This document shows, piece by piece, positions 22,610 through 31,185 of a stretch of 64,000 bases of DNA. The notes under the pieces are model-generated. The model was not told the DNA's origin, did not search any database, and saw nothing but the letters and a program-made list of their open reading frames with translations. Source of the stretch: Pseudaminobacter soli (ex Li et al. 2025). Its GTDB lineage: Bacteria > Pseudomonadota > Alphaproteobacteria > Rhizobiales > Rhizobiaceae. Every line of letters starts with the position of its first letter. Positions within the stretch are counted from its first letter, which is position 1. The stretch covers positions 2,108,001 to 2,172,000 of the forward strand of contig NZ_JARXVF010000001.1 in the NCBI RefSeq assembly GCF_029892515.1, read 5' to 3'. The position numbers and the translations under genes are program-made.

Positions 22610-23425
22610 TCAGGCGTGCTGGCGGCGCAGCTTCCTTTCCAAGCCTCGCAGCGTAAGCGAAAGCCCGATGGTGAGGACGAGGTAGACATAGGCCACCATC
22701 GAATAGGTCTCGAAGAAGCGGAACGAGCCCGAGGCGTAGACCTTGCCCATCTGGGTAATGTCGGCCACGCCCAGCACCGAAACCAGCGAAGAGTCCTTGA
22801 CCATGGCGACGAAGTCGTTGCCGAGCGGCGGCAGGATGGTTCGGATCGCCTGCGGCAGGATGATCAGGCGAAAGCGCTGGTAGCGCGTCAGGCCGAGCGC
22901 CTTTGCCGCCTCGATCTGCCCAGCGTCAACCGACTGGATGCCGGCCCGGAACACTTCGGAGATGAAGGCCGAGTAGCCGATGGTAAGCGCCATGATGGCG
23001 CGCCAGAGAAGGGAGACGTCGCGCACCTGCAGCGGCGAGATCAGGCCGGCGTCCTGCAGCGGCGCGGTTACCACATTCCATCCGGCCACGAAGGCGGGCG
23101 CGCCGACGAAGGCGATCCAGAACAGGAGCACCAGGATCGGGATGCCGCGGATGATCTCGACGTAGAAGCGTGCGATCTGGCGCAGCCAGACCGAACCTGA
23201 CAGGCCCATCAGCGCTATGCCGAGACCAAGGAGAGAGGCGAGGGAGAAGCCGACCAGCGTGACGAAGACGGTGATGCCGATACCCTTGGCAACCGTCTGA
23301 AAGACCTGGCGGTAGATGTCGTTGGTGACGATAAAGATTGCCACGGCGACGGCGATCGCTACTGCGACCGCCAGCCACCAGGGAAATTCCTTCTTGTCGG
23401 ACGAAGTCGTGGGAAGAAGAAGCAT
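22610..23425 (-). CDS. Polar amino-acid ABC transporter, permease
   Basis: 271 aa from the ATG at 23425. There are about five membrane segments. The EAA loop reads EAAKALGLTRYQRFRLIILPQAIRTILPPLGNDFVAMVKDSSLVS in outline, typical of the HisMQ/GlnP family. Starts further upstream would lie inside a palindromic repeat and are unlikely. It should form the channel for the substrate-binding protein encoded before it. No ATPase gene is adjacent, so it must borrow one from elsewhere or the set is incomplete. Confidence 0.9.
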   Translation of the reverse strand: MLLLPTTSSDKKEFPWWLAVAVAIAVAVAIFIVTNDIYRQVFQTVAKGIGITVFVTLVGFSLASLLGLGIALMGLSGSVWLRQIARFYVEIIRGIPILVLLFWIAFVGAPAFVAGWNVVTAPLQDAGLISPLQVRDVSLLWRAIMALTIGYSAFISEVFRAGIQSVDAGQIEAAKALGLTRYQRFRLIILPQAIRTILPPLGNDFVAMVKDSSLVSVLGVADITQMGKVYASGSFRFFETYSMVAYVYLVLTIGLSLTLRGLERKLRRQHA

Positions 23426-23456
23426 CTGAACGAGCGAAGGCCGGGAGGTTCGGCGC

Positions 23457-23540
23457 CTTAGAGCGAGATAACTCGCTCTAAGCATTTGTTTCTGAAGCAT
23501 GATCTTGTCCGAAAAGTCTGCAACTTTTCAGGATCATGCT
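23457..23540. repeat. Rhizobial palindromic intergenic element inside the ABC transporter operon
   Basis: Two palindromes in series. The first has perfect 11-bp arms, CTTAGAGCGAG (23457-23467) and CTCGCTCTAAG (23472-23482). The second pairs AGCATGATC (23496-23504) with GATCATGCT (23532-23540), and CGAAAAGT with ACTTTTC inside. This matches my recollection of a mosaic element frequent between genes in Mesorhizobium and relatives (RIME-like). It lies between the binding-protein stop and the permease start. Confidence 0.75.
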
Positions 23541-23572
23541 CCAGCCGAAACCGCCCGCCTTCACTTGGTCCG

Positions 23573-24370
23573 TCACTCGCCCATCTTGTAGTCGAGGAAC
23601 CACTTCTTGTTCAGGGCATCGAACGTGCCATCGGCCTTCATGGAGGCGATCGCGGCGTTGATCGGCGCGACGAGGTCGGAGCTCTTCTTGAAGATGAAGC
23701 CGAAATCTTCCGTGCCGAGCGGTTCGCCCACCACTTTCAGGGCGCCGCCGGAGGAATCGACATAGCCCTTCGCCGCCACGCTGTCGGTCAGCACCAGGTC
23801 GACGTCGCCCGACTTCAGAGCCTGCACTGTTGCACCGAACGTTTCGAACAGCTTGATGCGCGGGTTCTGCTCATTGCCGTCGAGGATTTCGTAGACCGCG
23901 GTGTAGAAGGGCGAGGTGCCCGGCTGCGCGGCGATCAGCCCATCCTTGAAGGCACCGAAGCTTTTGGCGTCAGTGAAGCGGCTCTCGTCGCTACGCACCA
24001 GCATGAACTGCTGCGAACGCATGTAAGGATCGGAGAAGTCGACCTTCTCCTTGCGGTCTTCCTTGATGGTGATGCCGGTCATGCCGATGTTGTACTGGCC
24101 GTCAGACACGGCCTGAATCATCGCGTCCCAGGAGGTGTTCTGGTACTCGATCTTGAAGTTCAGGCGCTTGGCCATCTCGTTCATGGCGTCATATTCCCAG
24201 CCGATCTGCTCGCCGGTCTTGGGGTCGATGAACTGCAGCGGCGGGTAGGCGTTCTCGGTCACCACCGTCACCGTCTTTCCGCCCAGATCAGGCAGCGTGT
24301 CGGCGGAAGCCAGCGTCGGCGAAAGGACGCAAGCCAGCAGGCCGGCCAGTGCGAGTTTGAACCTGTTCAT
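23573..24370 (-). CDS. Polar amino-acid ABC transporter, substrate-binding protein
   Basis: 265 aa from the ATG at 24370 (GGAG upstream); the longer open frame is not coding in style. A signal peptide spans about 1-23 ([21 protein letters not shown]). The mature protein is a SBP_bac_3 type, with [32 protein letters not shown] and the [22 protein letters not shown] segment. It binds a polar or charged amino acid in the periplasm and delivers it to the permease. The exact ligand cannot be read from sequence. Confidence 0.92.
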   Translation of the reverse strand: MNRFKLALAGLLACVLSPTLASADTLPDLGGKTVTVVTENAYPPLQFIDPKTGEQIGWEYDAMNEMAKRLNFKIEYQNTSWDAMIQAVSDGQYNIGMTGITIKEDRKEKVDFSDPYMRSQQFMLVRSDESRFTDAKSFGAFKDGLIAAQPGTSPFYTAVYEILDGNEQNPRIKLFETFGATVQALKSGDVDLVLTDSVAAKGYVDSSGGALKVVGEPLGTEDFGFIFKKSSDLVAPINAAIASMKADGTFDALNKKWFLDYKMGE

Positions 24371-24483
24371 GGGGCGCTCCAGTTCGGGAAATATCTTGGA
24401 TCTAAAGGGAAGAATTGCGCGCAAGATTAGCCAACTGCCACCGGCTTGCAAGAGACGGTCATGCTGCCAGAGGCCGGCCTTAA

Positions 24484-24536
24484 CAAAAAATGCGCCCCGC
24501 CGCCGACCTAATGTGCGATCGGCGCGGGCGGCGGGC
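24484..24536 (-). terminator. Intrinsic terminator after the methyltransferase
   Basis: On the minus strand a GC-rich stem (arms at 24536-24526 and 24504-24494, one bulge) with a roughly 21-nt loop is followed by a T run (A run on plus at 24484-24490). It separates the methyltransferase from the ABC transporter genes. Confidence 0.65.
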
Positions 24537-24537
24537 T

Positions 24538-25359
24538 CTATTTCTGCGGTTTCGAGGCGCCGATGGAGAAGGACAACGGGAACTTCGGACAGGAATCCGG
24601 CAGAGCGAACTGGTTCCCTCCAAGCTCCACGAGATCGGGAAAGGCGCGCCACACGACGATCTCGTGTTCGTTGAGGAAATCGATGCTAAGGCCCGCCTTG
24701 ATCAGCGCATTGACGATGTCGCCTAGTGGGTGAACCCACTCGTAGTGACGGGTGTCGGTCAGTTGCCGCTCGTCGCCGGTGTAGGTCTGGCTGTTGTCCC
24801 AAATCAGCGGGCTGTCCTTGGGGGTGCGCCAGCCATATTCCACTCTGAACGCGCCATCGCTCGCTTCGACCTGGTTCAGTTGCGGATGCCCCTCGAGCAG
24901 ATAGAGCCTGCCGCCGGGGCGCAGCAGCGCCGCAACCACGCGAGCCCAGCGATAGATGTCGTCGAGCCAGTTGATCGCGCCCCAGGTGACGAACACCATG
25001 TCGTAGGTGGCGCCCAGCGTTTCCGCCGCGTCGTAGACCGAAGCCTCGACGAAACGGGCCTCGGTGCCGGCCTGGGCGGCAAAGTCGCGAGCCGCCTCTA
25101 TCGCCTTGGAGGAAAAGTCGAGCCCGGTTACGCTTTTGGCCCCAAGATGCTTCAGGCTGAGCGTGTCGAGGCCGATGTGGCACTGCAGATGGACGATGTC
25201 CTTGCCGCGGATATCGCCGATCTCGCTCGCCTCAAGCGCATGCAGCGACGATCCGCCGGCGAGCACCTCGGCGATGCGGTAGCTGCCGGTGCTGTCGGTG
25301 GAGTGGAGTTCGGCGCGGTTGTCCCAGTTGCGCAGATTGGCTTCGGTGAACTCGTTCAT
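24538..25359 (-). CDS. Class I SAM-dependent methyltransferase
   Basis: 273 aa from the ATG at 25359, which has GGAGGGG upstream. After an N-terminal [18 protein letters not shown] segment the SAM fold has [35 protein letters not shown] in outline (motif I about 66-100), then [13 protein letters not shown] and [15 protein letters not shown]. This is a UbiE/Tam-like small-molecule methyltransferase; the acceptor is unknown. It is bracketed by terminators and probably monocistronic. Confidence 0.88.
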   Translation of the reverse strand: MNEFTEANLRNWDNRAELHSTDSTGSYRIAEVLAGGSSLHALEASEIGDIRGKDIVHLQCHIGLDTLSLKHLGAKSVTGLDFSSKAIEAARDFAAQAGTEARFVEASVYDAAETLGATYDMVFVTWGAINWLDDIYRWARVVAALLRPGGRLYLLEGHPQLNQVEASDGAFRVEYGWRTPKDSPLIWDNSQTYTGDERQLTDTRHYEWVHPLGDIVNALIKAGLSIDFLNEHEIVVWRAFPDLVELGGNQFALPDSCPKFPLSFSIGASKPQK

Positions 25360-25385
25360 CGCCCCTCCTGGCGCTGCGGACAAAC

Positions 25386-25410
25386 AAAAAGGCGGCCGAA
25401 GCCGCCTTTT
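25386..25410 (-). terminator. Intrinsic terminator after rplS
   Basis: Minus strand: AAAAGGCGGC, tetraloop TTCG, GCCGCCTTTTT. This is a classic UUCG-capped terminator 28 nt past the rplS stop and ends the rimM-trmD-rplS transcript. Confidence 0.92.
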
Positions 25411-25437
25411 CGAAAGCAAATCCCTGTGCGGGAAGAA

Positions 25438-25980
25438 CTATTCGGCGGCCTTCTCGGCCTCAGCAGCGGCTGCTGCCTCGGCGGCGGCCTTCTTTTCAGC
25501 AGCTTCCTGCGCGGCCTTCTCGGCGGCCAGGGCTTCGGCGGCAGCGATCTTCTCGGCTTCGATGCGTGCCTTCTCGGCGTTCAGCGCGTCGCGCTCGGCA
25601 TCGTTCAGCTTGCGGGCGCGCACGCCGGTGTTCTCGGAAATACGAGCCGACTTGCCGCGACGATCGCGCAGGTAATACAGCTTGGCGCGGCGAACCTTAC
25701 CGCGGCGGACGATCTCGACGCCCTCGATCATCGGCGAGTAGACCGGGAACACGCGTTCCACGCCTTCGCCGTAGGAGATCTTGCGGACGGTGAAGTTTTC
25801 CTGGAAGCCCGAACCCGAGCGCGCGATCACGACGCCTTCATAGGCCTGCACGCGGGTGCGCGTACCTTCGGTGACGCGGACCAGAACGCGGACGGTGTCG
25901 CCCGGCTGGAATTCGGGGAGCTTGCGTTTTGCTTCGATCTTGGCGGCCTGTTCGGCCTCGAGCTGACGGAGAATGTCCAT
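25438..25980 (-). CDS. rplS: 50S ribosomal protein L19 with Ala/Glu/Lys C-terminal extension
   Basis: 180 aa from the ATG at 25980; a 15-residue upstream extension is not plausible. The core (1-120) is L19: [65 protein letters not shown]. Typical L19 is about 115 aa. Residues 125-180 are a long charged Ala/Glu/Lys helix ([20 protein letters not shown]). Such tails occur in some alphaproteobacterial L19 proteins, but I do not know their role. A 192-nt gap separates it from trmD. Confidence 0.96.
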   Translation of the reverse strand: MDILRQLEAEQAAKIEAKRKLPEFQPGDTVRVLVRVTEGTRTRVQAYEGVVIARSGSGFQENFTVRKISYGEGVERVFPVYSPMIEGVEIVRRGKVRRAKLYYLRDRRGKSARISENTGVRARKLNDAERDALNAEKARIEAEKIAAAEALAAEKAAQEAAEKKAAAEAAAAAEAEKAAE

Positions 25981-26172
25981 CGCAATAACCTCTTGTTCGT
26001 TCTCAACAGCCAGAGCGCCCGGCACTTGCCACCCAGTTCGAAGACCGCTTGGCTATGCCTATCCTTCTCATCGAGAAGCAGAGGCAGGGGCGATTTCACC
26101 GTCTTTGTTGACGGGTCCGAGAGCATCATACTCCCAGTTGCGGGGCGCACATACACGCTTCCGCCTACTTTG
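25981..26172 (-). other. Long leader between trmD and rplS
   Basis: 192 nt on the minus strand between trmD and rplS, longer than the other gaps in this operon. A small hairpin (CACCT-AAG-AGGTG) overlaps the trmD stop. I see no coding frame or named leader motif, so it may be an untranslated leader for rplS. Confidence 0.4.
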
Positions 26173-26901
26173 TCACCTCTTAGGTGCTGGTTTTTTGGCG
26201 CTTTCGCGCAATTCATGGGCCGCAAACAGGTCGGGGCGCCGTTCCTTGGTCAAGCTCTCGGCCTGCTCGCGCCGCCAGGCCGCGATTTTGCCGTGATTGC
26301 CCGACAGAAGCACTTCGGGAATCGGTCTTCCCTCGAATTCCTGCGGCCGCGTGTAGTGCGGGTGCTCCAGAAGTCCGTTCTCGAAGCTCTCCTCGTCGCC
26401 CGACGTATCGTTGCCCATCACGCCGGGCAGCAGGCGCACGACCGCATCGAGCAGCACCAGTGCGGCCGGCTCGCCGCCCGATAGGATGAAGTCGCCGATC
26501 GAGACCTCTTCGAGCCTGCGCGCGTCGATGATGCGCTGGTCGATGCCCTCGAAGCGTCCGCACAGAATCATCACGCCGGGTCCCGCCGCCAGCTCGCGCA
26601 CCCGCTCCTGCGTCAGCGGTTTTCCGCGTGGACTCATAAAAAGCTTCGGGCGCGGATCGTCGGTGGGGGCGCTAGCGTCGATCGCCTTGGCAAGAATGTC
26701 GGCGCGCATGACCATGCCGGCGCCGCCGCCGGCGGGCGTGTCATCGACGGTCCTGTGGCGGTCGGTAGCGAAGTCGCGAATCTGAACCGCTTCGAGCGAC
26801 CAGTCGCCACGCTCAAGCGCGCGCCCCGCCAGCGACAGCCCCAGCGCGCCCGGAAACATCTCCGGGTAGAGCGTCAGGACGGAAGCGCGAAAGCCGCTCA
26901 C
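26173..26901 (-). CDS. trmD: tRNA (guanine-N1-)-methyltransferase TrmD
   Basis: 242 aa. It methylates G37 in tRNAs that read CNN codons. The knotted SPOUT fold has [10 protein letters not shown] at the N-terminus, [17 protein letters not shown], the SAM loop [13 protein letters not shown] and [15 protein letters not shown]. The C-terminus is highly basic and proline-rich. It overlaps the rimM stop by 4 nt, so it is probably translationally coupled. Confidence 0.97.
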   Translation of the reverse strand: MSGFRASVLTLYPEMFPGALGLSLAGRALERGDWSLEAVQIRDFATDRHRTVDDTPAGGGAGMVMRADILAKAIDASAPTDDPRPKLFMSPRGKPLTQERVRELAAGPGVMILCGRFEGIDQRIIDARRLEEVSIGDFILSGGEPAALVLLDAVVRLLPGVMGNDTSGDEESFENGLLEHPHYTRPQEFEGRPIPEVLLSGNHGKIAAWRREQAESLTKERRPDLFAAHELRESAKKPAPKR

Positions 26902-27473
26902 CGGTCGCCTCCGCCATCCTTCGGGGCGGGCATCTCTTCTTCGTCGGAGTCTTCTTCCGACTCCACAAGCCCGGCGGCCAGCGTGTCGATGCGCACGAAG
27001 CCGGCCTTGATGTCGATCTCGGGCACAGCCGCTTCGGTGAACGGGACGAGCACGCCCTTCTTGCCCGCATGGGTGATTTCGAGAATGTCGCCGCCGCCGA
27101 AATTCTGCACGGCCATCACCTTGCCGACCGAGGCGCCGGTCTCGTCCTTCACGGCGAGGCCGATCAGGTCGGCGTGATAGAATTCGTCTTCCTCGCCATC
27201 GTCCGGCAGCGCAGAGCGATCGATGAACAGTTCGGTGCCATTCAGCGCCTCAGCGGCGCTGCGGTCGTTCACGCCCTTGAAGCGAACGACCACGACGGTC
27301 TTAGCGGAGCGGATATCGAGCACCTCAAGGCTGCGTCCATCGCGAGAATAGAGCGGCCCGTAGTCTCCGAGCGCCAGTGGATCGCCGGTAAAGGTTTTGA
27401 CGCGCAGCTCGCCTCTGACGCCGTGCGGGGCGCCGATCACGGCCATCTGGATTGGGTTTTGCGGCTTGGGCAT
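26898..27473 (-). CDS. rimM: Ribosome maturation factor RimM
   Basis: 191 aa. The N-terminal RimM domain begins [25 protein letters not shown], with the typical AL(N)[12 protein letters not shown] segment. The C-terminal PRC-barrel has [21 protein letters not shown]. RimM helps assemble the 30S head. Residues 170-191 are an acidic tail ([16 protein letters not shown]). It is the first gene of rimM-trmD-rplS here. rpsP, often upstream in this operon, is absent, and the next gene is divergent xerC. Confidence 0.95.
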   Translation of the reverse strand: MPKPQNPIQMAVIGAPHGVRGELRVKTFTGDPLALGDYGPLYSRDGRSLEVLDIRSAKTVVVVRFKGVNDRSAAEALNGTELFIDRSALPDDGEEDEFYHADLIGLAVKDETGASVGKVMAVQNFGGGDILEITHAGKKGVLVPFTEAAVPEIDIKAGFVRIDTLAAGLVESEEDSDEEEMPAPKDGGGDR

Positions 27474-27562
27474 GGGTTTCTTTATCCTTTGCCCGTCCCT
27501 AGCCCTTGCGCGCGTCTAATTCAATTGCGGCCTTCACGCGTTGCTAACCGGCTGGCCTCAGC

Positions 27563-28531
27563 ATGGCTGAAAAGAATCGTCGAAAAGCCATGCAGCAAGA
27601 ATTTCTCGTCTCCGCCAGACCTGACCTGCAGTCGACCCGCGAAGCCTGGCTGAAAACGCTGGCGCATGAGCGCCGGCTATCGGCACTGACCGTCGAAGCC
27701 TATGAGCGCGATACCCGCCAGTTCTTACAGTTCCTGACCGGACATTGCGGCGGCGCGCCCGGTCTTGAGGACATCAAGGAATTGCGGCCCGCCGATCTGC
27801 GCGCCTTCCTTGCGGCACGCCGCGGCGATGGCGCCGGCGCGCGGACTCTGGGACGTGGGCTGGCGGGTGTACGCTCCTTGCTGCGCTTTCTCGAACGGCG
27901 TGGCCTTGCCAATGCGGCCGGGGCGGCAGCTCTGCGTGCACCCAAACAGCCGAAATCGCTGCCCAAGCCTCTGACGGCAGCGGATGCCAAGCGCGTCGTC
28001 TCCGCCGGAGAGCAGCTGGCGGAAGAGCCCTGGATCGCGGCCCGCAACGCGGCAGTTCTGACCCTGCTCTATGGCTGTGGCCTGCGCATTTCCGAGGCGC
28101 TCGGGCTCAATGGCGGCGAGCTCGCCTCGTCCGACGACACGGTGCTGCGCATCACCGGCAAGGGCGGAAAGACGCGGCTGGTGCCCGTGCTCCCGGTGGC
28201 GCTTGCAGCAGTTGGCGAATATCGCAAGCTCTGCCCGTTTCATCTCGGTCCCGAGGCGCCGCTGTTTCGTGGCGCGCGGGGCGGGCCGCTCAACCCGGCG
28301 ATCCTCCAGCGCGAAATGCAGAAAATGCGCTCGGCGCTGAACCTGCCCGACACCGCCACGCCGCATGCGCTGCGTCATTCCTTCGCCACCCATCTCCTCG
28401 GCCGAGGTGGCGACCTGCGTACGATCCAGGAGCTGCTCGGTCACGCCAGCCTGTCGACCACGCAGATATATACCGGCGTCGATACGGCCCGTCTGCTCGA
28501 TATCTATGAAGCAGCGCATCCGCGAGCATGA
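27563..28531 (+). CDS. xerC: Tyrosine recombinase XerC
   Basis: 322 aa. The SAM-like N-terminal core-binding domain (about 25-115) precedes the catalytic domain. The catalytic set is Arg in GLRISEAL, Lys in GKGGKTR, His and Arg in HALRHSFATHL, His in LGHASLSTTQIY, and the Tyr nucleophile in IYTGVDT. XerC acts with XerD at dif to resolve chromosome dimers. Alternative starts lie at 27563 and 27590. No phage genes are near, so a housekeeping role is favoured over an integrase. Confidence 0.93.
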   Translation: MAEKNRRKAMQQEFLVSARPDLQSTREAWLKTLAHERRLSALTVEAYERDTRQFLQFLTGHCGGAPGLEDIKELRPADLRAFLAARRGDGAGARTLGRGLAGVRSLLRFLERRGLANAAGAAALRAPKQPKSLPKPLTAADAKRVVSAGEQLAEEPWIAARNAAVLTLLYGCGLRISEALGLNGGELASSDDTVLRITGKGGKTRLVPVLPVALAAVGEYRKLCPFHLGPEAPLFRGARGGPLNPAILQREMQKMRSALNLPDTATPHALRHSFATHLLGRGGDLRTIQELLGHASLSTTQIYTGVDTARLLDIYEAAHPRA

Positions 28532-28598
28532 GCGTAACGCGACAATTTGGCCGCGGCGGTTAACGGTTTGGCCGTTTTTTGCGTTTAACGATGAGGGC

Positions 28599-29666
28599 AT
28601 GAAACGCGCTATCGCCATTGCTGACCGTACCGCGAACAAGGCCTTGCTGCTGCTTGCGGCGCTCAACGTGCTGTTCTTCATCACCTTCTTGATCGTGACC
28701 ATGCTCGCCATGGGCGAGGCTCAGGCCGAAGCCGCGGCCTGCAAGGGCTCGGATATGCTGGCCGCTTTGCAGAAGAGCGATCCGGCGCTGTTCGACAAGA
28801 TCAAGGCCGAAGCGGCCGCGACCCCGAATGGCCAGGGCCTTTTGTGGAAGATCGAAAAGGCAGGCGAGACGCCGTCTTTCCTCTTCGGCACCATGCACAT
28901 GACCGACCCGCGCGTCACTGCCCTGCCGCTCGCCGCCCAAAAAGCCTTCAATGCCTCGGGGACCGTGGTGATCGAGACGACTGAAATCCTCGACCAGTCC
29001 AAGATGGTTGCCGCCATCATGAAGGAGCCGGAGCTGACGATGTTCACCGACAACACGACGCTGGCGTCGCTGCTGTCGCCGGAGGACGCGGCCATCGTCG
29101 ACAAGGCGCTCACCGAGCGCGGCATTCCGCTGGCAAGCGTTGCCAAGATGAAGCCGTGGATGCTGTCGGCCATGGTTGCGCTGCCGGCTTGCGAACTCGC
29201 CCGCAAGTCCGAGGGTGAACCGGTGCTCGACATCAAGCTGGCGCAGGACGCAAAGGCCGAGGGCAAGGAGATCGACGGGCTGGAAACCGTCGCCGATCAG
29301 CTTCGCGCCATGGCATCGCTGCCGATGGATTTTCACGTGCGGGGTCTTGTCGACACGCTGAAGCTCGGCGACCGCATGGACGATGTCGTCGAGACCATGA
29401 TCGTGCTCTACCAGCGCGGTGACACCGGCATGTTCTGGCCGCTGTTCCGCGCCGTGCTGCCGGATGAAACGGGCGGCGACGAAGGCTATGCCGCATTTGA
29501 CGAAGCGATGGTCAAGTCGCGCAACCACACAATGGCCGAGCGAGCCGAGCCGATCCTTGCCAAGGGCAAGGCCTTCATCGCGGTCGGCGCGATGCACCTG
29601 CCCGGCCCCGATGGTCTGGTCGAGCTTCTGCGCAAGGACGGCTACACGGTTACTGCCGTCAACTGA
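28599..29666 (+). CDS. TraB/GumN-family protein, possible membrane-anchored metalloprotease
   Basis: 355 aa from the ATG at 28599. A membrane segment spans about 15-42 (LLLLAALNVLFFITFLIVTMLA). The TraB/GumN domain has the GTMH motif (FLFGTMHMTDPR, about 98) and the second conserved motif GAMHLPG near the C-terminus (about 331). Those two histidine motifs are the ones used as metal ligands in the related Tiki proteases. The catalytic role is inferred. It lies 68 nt after xerC. Confidence 0.88.
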   Translation: MKRAIAIADRTANKALLLLAALNVLFFITFLIVTMLAMGEAQAEAAACKGSDMLAALQKSDPALFDKIKAEAAATPNGQGLLWKIEKAGETPSFLFGTMHMTDPRVTALPLAAQKAFNASGTVVIETTEILDQSKMVAAIMKEPELTMFTDNTTLASLLSPEDAAIVDKALTERGIPLASVAKMKPWMLSAMVALPACELARKSEGEPVLDIKLAQDAKAEGKEIDGLETVADQLRAMASLPMDFHVRGLVDTLKLGDRMDDVVETMIVLYQRGDTGMFWPLFRAVLPDETGGDEGYAAFDEAMVKSRNHTMAERAEPILAKGKAFIAVGAMHLPGPDGLVELLRKDGYTVTAVN

Positions 29667-29680
29667 GGCAGGTCGGCAGC

Positions 29681-29713
29681 TTTCATTTGCTCGCCGTCTT
29701 GCGGCAAATGAAA
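29681..29713. other. Inverted repeat after the TraB/GumN gene
   Basis: Perfect 10-bp arms, TTTCATTTGC (29681-29690) and GCAAATGAAA (29704-29713), with a 13-nt loop. No T-tract follows. It is 15 nt past the TraB/GumN stop, so it may protect that mRNA's 3' end. Confidence 0.5.
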
Positions 29714-29716
29714 CCA

Positions 29717-29730
29717 AACAAGGTCTTGTT
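29717..29730 (+). promoter_or_regulatory. 14-bp perfect palindrome before the Pro/Ala-rich gene
   Basis: AACAAGGTCTTGTT is an interrupted perfect palindrome (6-bp arms, GT-type centre) 45 bp before the ATG at 29775. It could be an operator. Confidence 0.3.
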
Positions 29731-29774
29731 CGTTTACTTTCCGCTTAGTTGCCGCGCGACTGACGGAGACGATC

Positions 29775-30500
29775 ATGGCCAAGGCCGAGCCACATACGGG
29801 CAATCCGTCGCAATCTACGCCGTCGCGCAGGTCAAGAAGTTCGGCGCACGAGCAGGACGAAACCCAGCAGACCGTGAGTGGCGCCAGCAGCATTCTCATC
29901 GCGGCGATTGCGCTCGTGCTTGCCGTGATCGCCTATTTCATCTTCTTCCCGCGGTCACATACGCCCGTCGATACGACGGGTCAGTCGGCGACGACCCAGC
30001 CGGCCGCGCCCGCGGCTCCGGCTGCGCCAGCGCCTGAAGCCAAGACCCCGGCCGCTCCCGCTGCTCCAGCAACGCCAGCGCCGGAGACCAAAACGCCGGC
30101 GGCGCCAGCTGCGCCAGCCGCACCAGCGCCTGAGAACAAGGCTCCAGCGGCTCCTGCCACGCCGGCGCCGGAAAACAAGGCACCGGCGGCGCCCAATACT
30201 CCAGCCACACCAGCGCCGGAGAACAAGGCTCCAGCTCCTGCTGCCCCAGCTCCCGCTCCTGCTCCGGCACCTCAGGCACAGACACCAGCTGCCCCAGCCG
30301 CTCCGGCTCCCGCTGCTCCAGCAGCGCCCGCGCCACAGTCTGCGGCTCCGGCTCCCGCGACGCCGGCCGCCCCGGTCCAACCCTCACCGGCAGCACCAGC
30401 ACCGCAATCAAATGCGCCGGCTCCAGCCGCTCCGGCTCCTGCCCAGCCGGCAGCCCCGGCCACTCCCGCGCAACCAGCACCGGCGGCGCCTGCACAATAA
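29775..30500 (+). CDS. Membrane-anchored Pro/Ala-rich repeat protein
   Basis: 241 aa. Residues 1-35 are polar and Ser/Gln-rich and probably cytoplasmic. Residues 39-59 form one membrane helix (ILIAAIALVLAVIAYFIFF). The remaining about 180 residues are almost only Pro and Ala, with repeats of the type APAPENKAPAAP. This fits a rigid, disordered periplasmic spacer without a folded end domain. I recognise no orthologous family. The repeat is GC-rich and the length may vary between strains. Confidence 0.8.
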   Translation: MAKAEPHTGNPSQSTPSRRSRSSAHEQDETQQTVSGASSILIAAIALVLAVIAYFIFFPRSHTPVDTTGQSATTQPAAPAAPAAPAPEAKTPAAPAAPATPAPETKTPAAPAAPAAPAPENKAPAAPATPAPENKAPAAPNTPATPAPENKAPAPAAPAPAPAPAPQAQTPAAPAAPAPAAPAAPAPQSAAPAPATPAAPVQPSPAAPAPQSNAPAPAAPAPAQPAAPATPAQPAPAAPAQ

Positions 30501-30519
30501 TGCTGGCGCGCGAAATATA

Positions 30520-30545
30520 AACGGCCCGCTGCGCAGCGGGCCGTT
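30520..30545 (+). terminator. Terminator after the Pro/Ala-rich gene
   Basis: Near-perfect 26-bp palindrome with 12-bp arms (AACGGCCCGCTG, CAGCGGGCCGTT), 19 nt after the stop and followed by TGGCATTTTGG. The T-run is imperfect. Confidence 0.6.
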
Positions 30546-30637
30546 GGCATTTTGGGCAAGCCGAAAATTGCGGCAGCCGGACTTGGCGTTAGCGGCGCTG
30601 GGCCGAAAGCAAGCGCACCCCGCATCCGACGCGCGTT

Positions 30638-31075
30638 TCAGGCGAGCCTGGCGTCCAGCGAAAGCTTGATCGCCCCGAGTGCCTTGGAAACCGGGCAGCC
30701 GGCCTTGGCCTGTTCGGCCAGTTCCTTGAATTTTGCCGCGTCGATGCCCGGCACGGTGCCGACCAGGGTGAGGGCGCTCTCGGTGATTTCAAAGCCGCCA
30801 TCGGCGGCCGGGCCATAGGTCACCACCGCCGTTGCATCGAGTTTCTCGGCCGGGGTTCCGTTCTCGGCCAGGAAGTACGACAGCTGCATGGCGAAGCAAC
30901 CGGCGTGGGCAGCGGCGATCAGCTCTTCCGGGTTGGTGCCCGACTTGCCGCTCTCGTCCTGGAAACGTCCTTTGAACGAGTATGGCGTCTTGGTGAAGGC
31001 GCCGCTTTGCGTATCCAGCGTGCCGCCTCCCTCGGTCAGCGTTCCTTTCCAGATAGCGGTTGCTTGGCGATGCAT
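30638..31075 (-). CDS. OsmC/Ohr-family peroxiredoxin
   Basis: 145 aa from the ATG at 31075, chosen because AGGAGG lies 8 nt upstream; the ATG at 31096 has no such site. The OsmC fold has the two reactive cysteines, one in AAHAGCFAMQLS and one in QAKAGCPVSKAL. Such proteins reduce organic hydroperoxides, usually with lipoylated protein as electron donor. The OsmC and Ohr branches are not separated here. No OhrR-type regulator is adjacent. Confidence 0.92.
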   Translation of the reverse strand: MHRQATAIWKGTLTEGGGTLDTQSGAFTKTPYSFKGRFQDESGKSGTNPEELIAAAHAGCFAMQLSYFLAENGTPAEKLDATAVVTYGPAADGGFEITESALTLVGTVPGIDAAKFKELAEQAKAGCPVSKALGAIKLSLDARLA

Positions 31076-31185
31076 GGCGCGTTCCTCCTGGCTCATGATG
31101 AGACGCCGGCAATCGCTCCGGCGATCTCGCGAATATAGGGCCTGGAACGATGCAGGCTACGGGGATTTTGACGAAGGCACAGACG

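Noticed and set aside
27563-28531. Phage or island integrase at the xerC locus
   Set aside because: No attachment repeats, tRNA or phage genes nearby, and the length and motifs fit housekeeping XerC.
29938-30625. Gly/Arg- and Gly/Ala-rich minus-strand frames opposite the Pro/Ala gene
   Set aside because: These are complements of the GC-rich repeat and would be repetitive in any frame.
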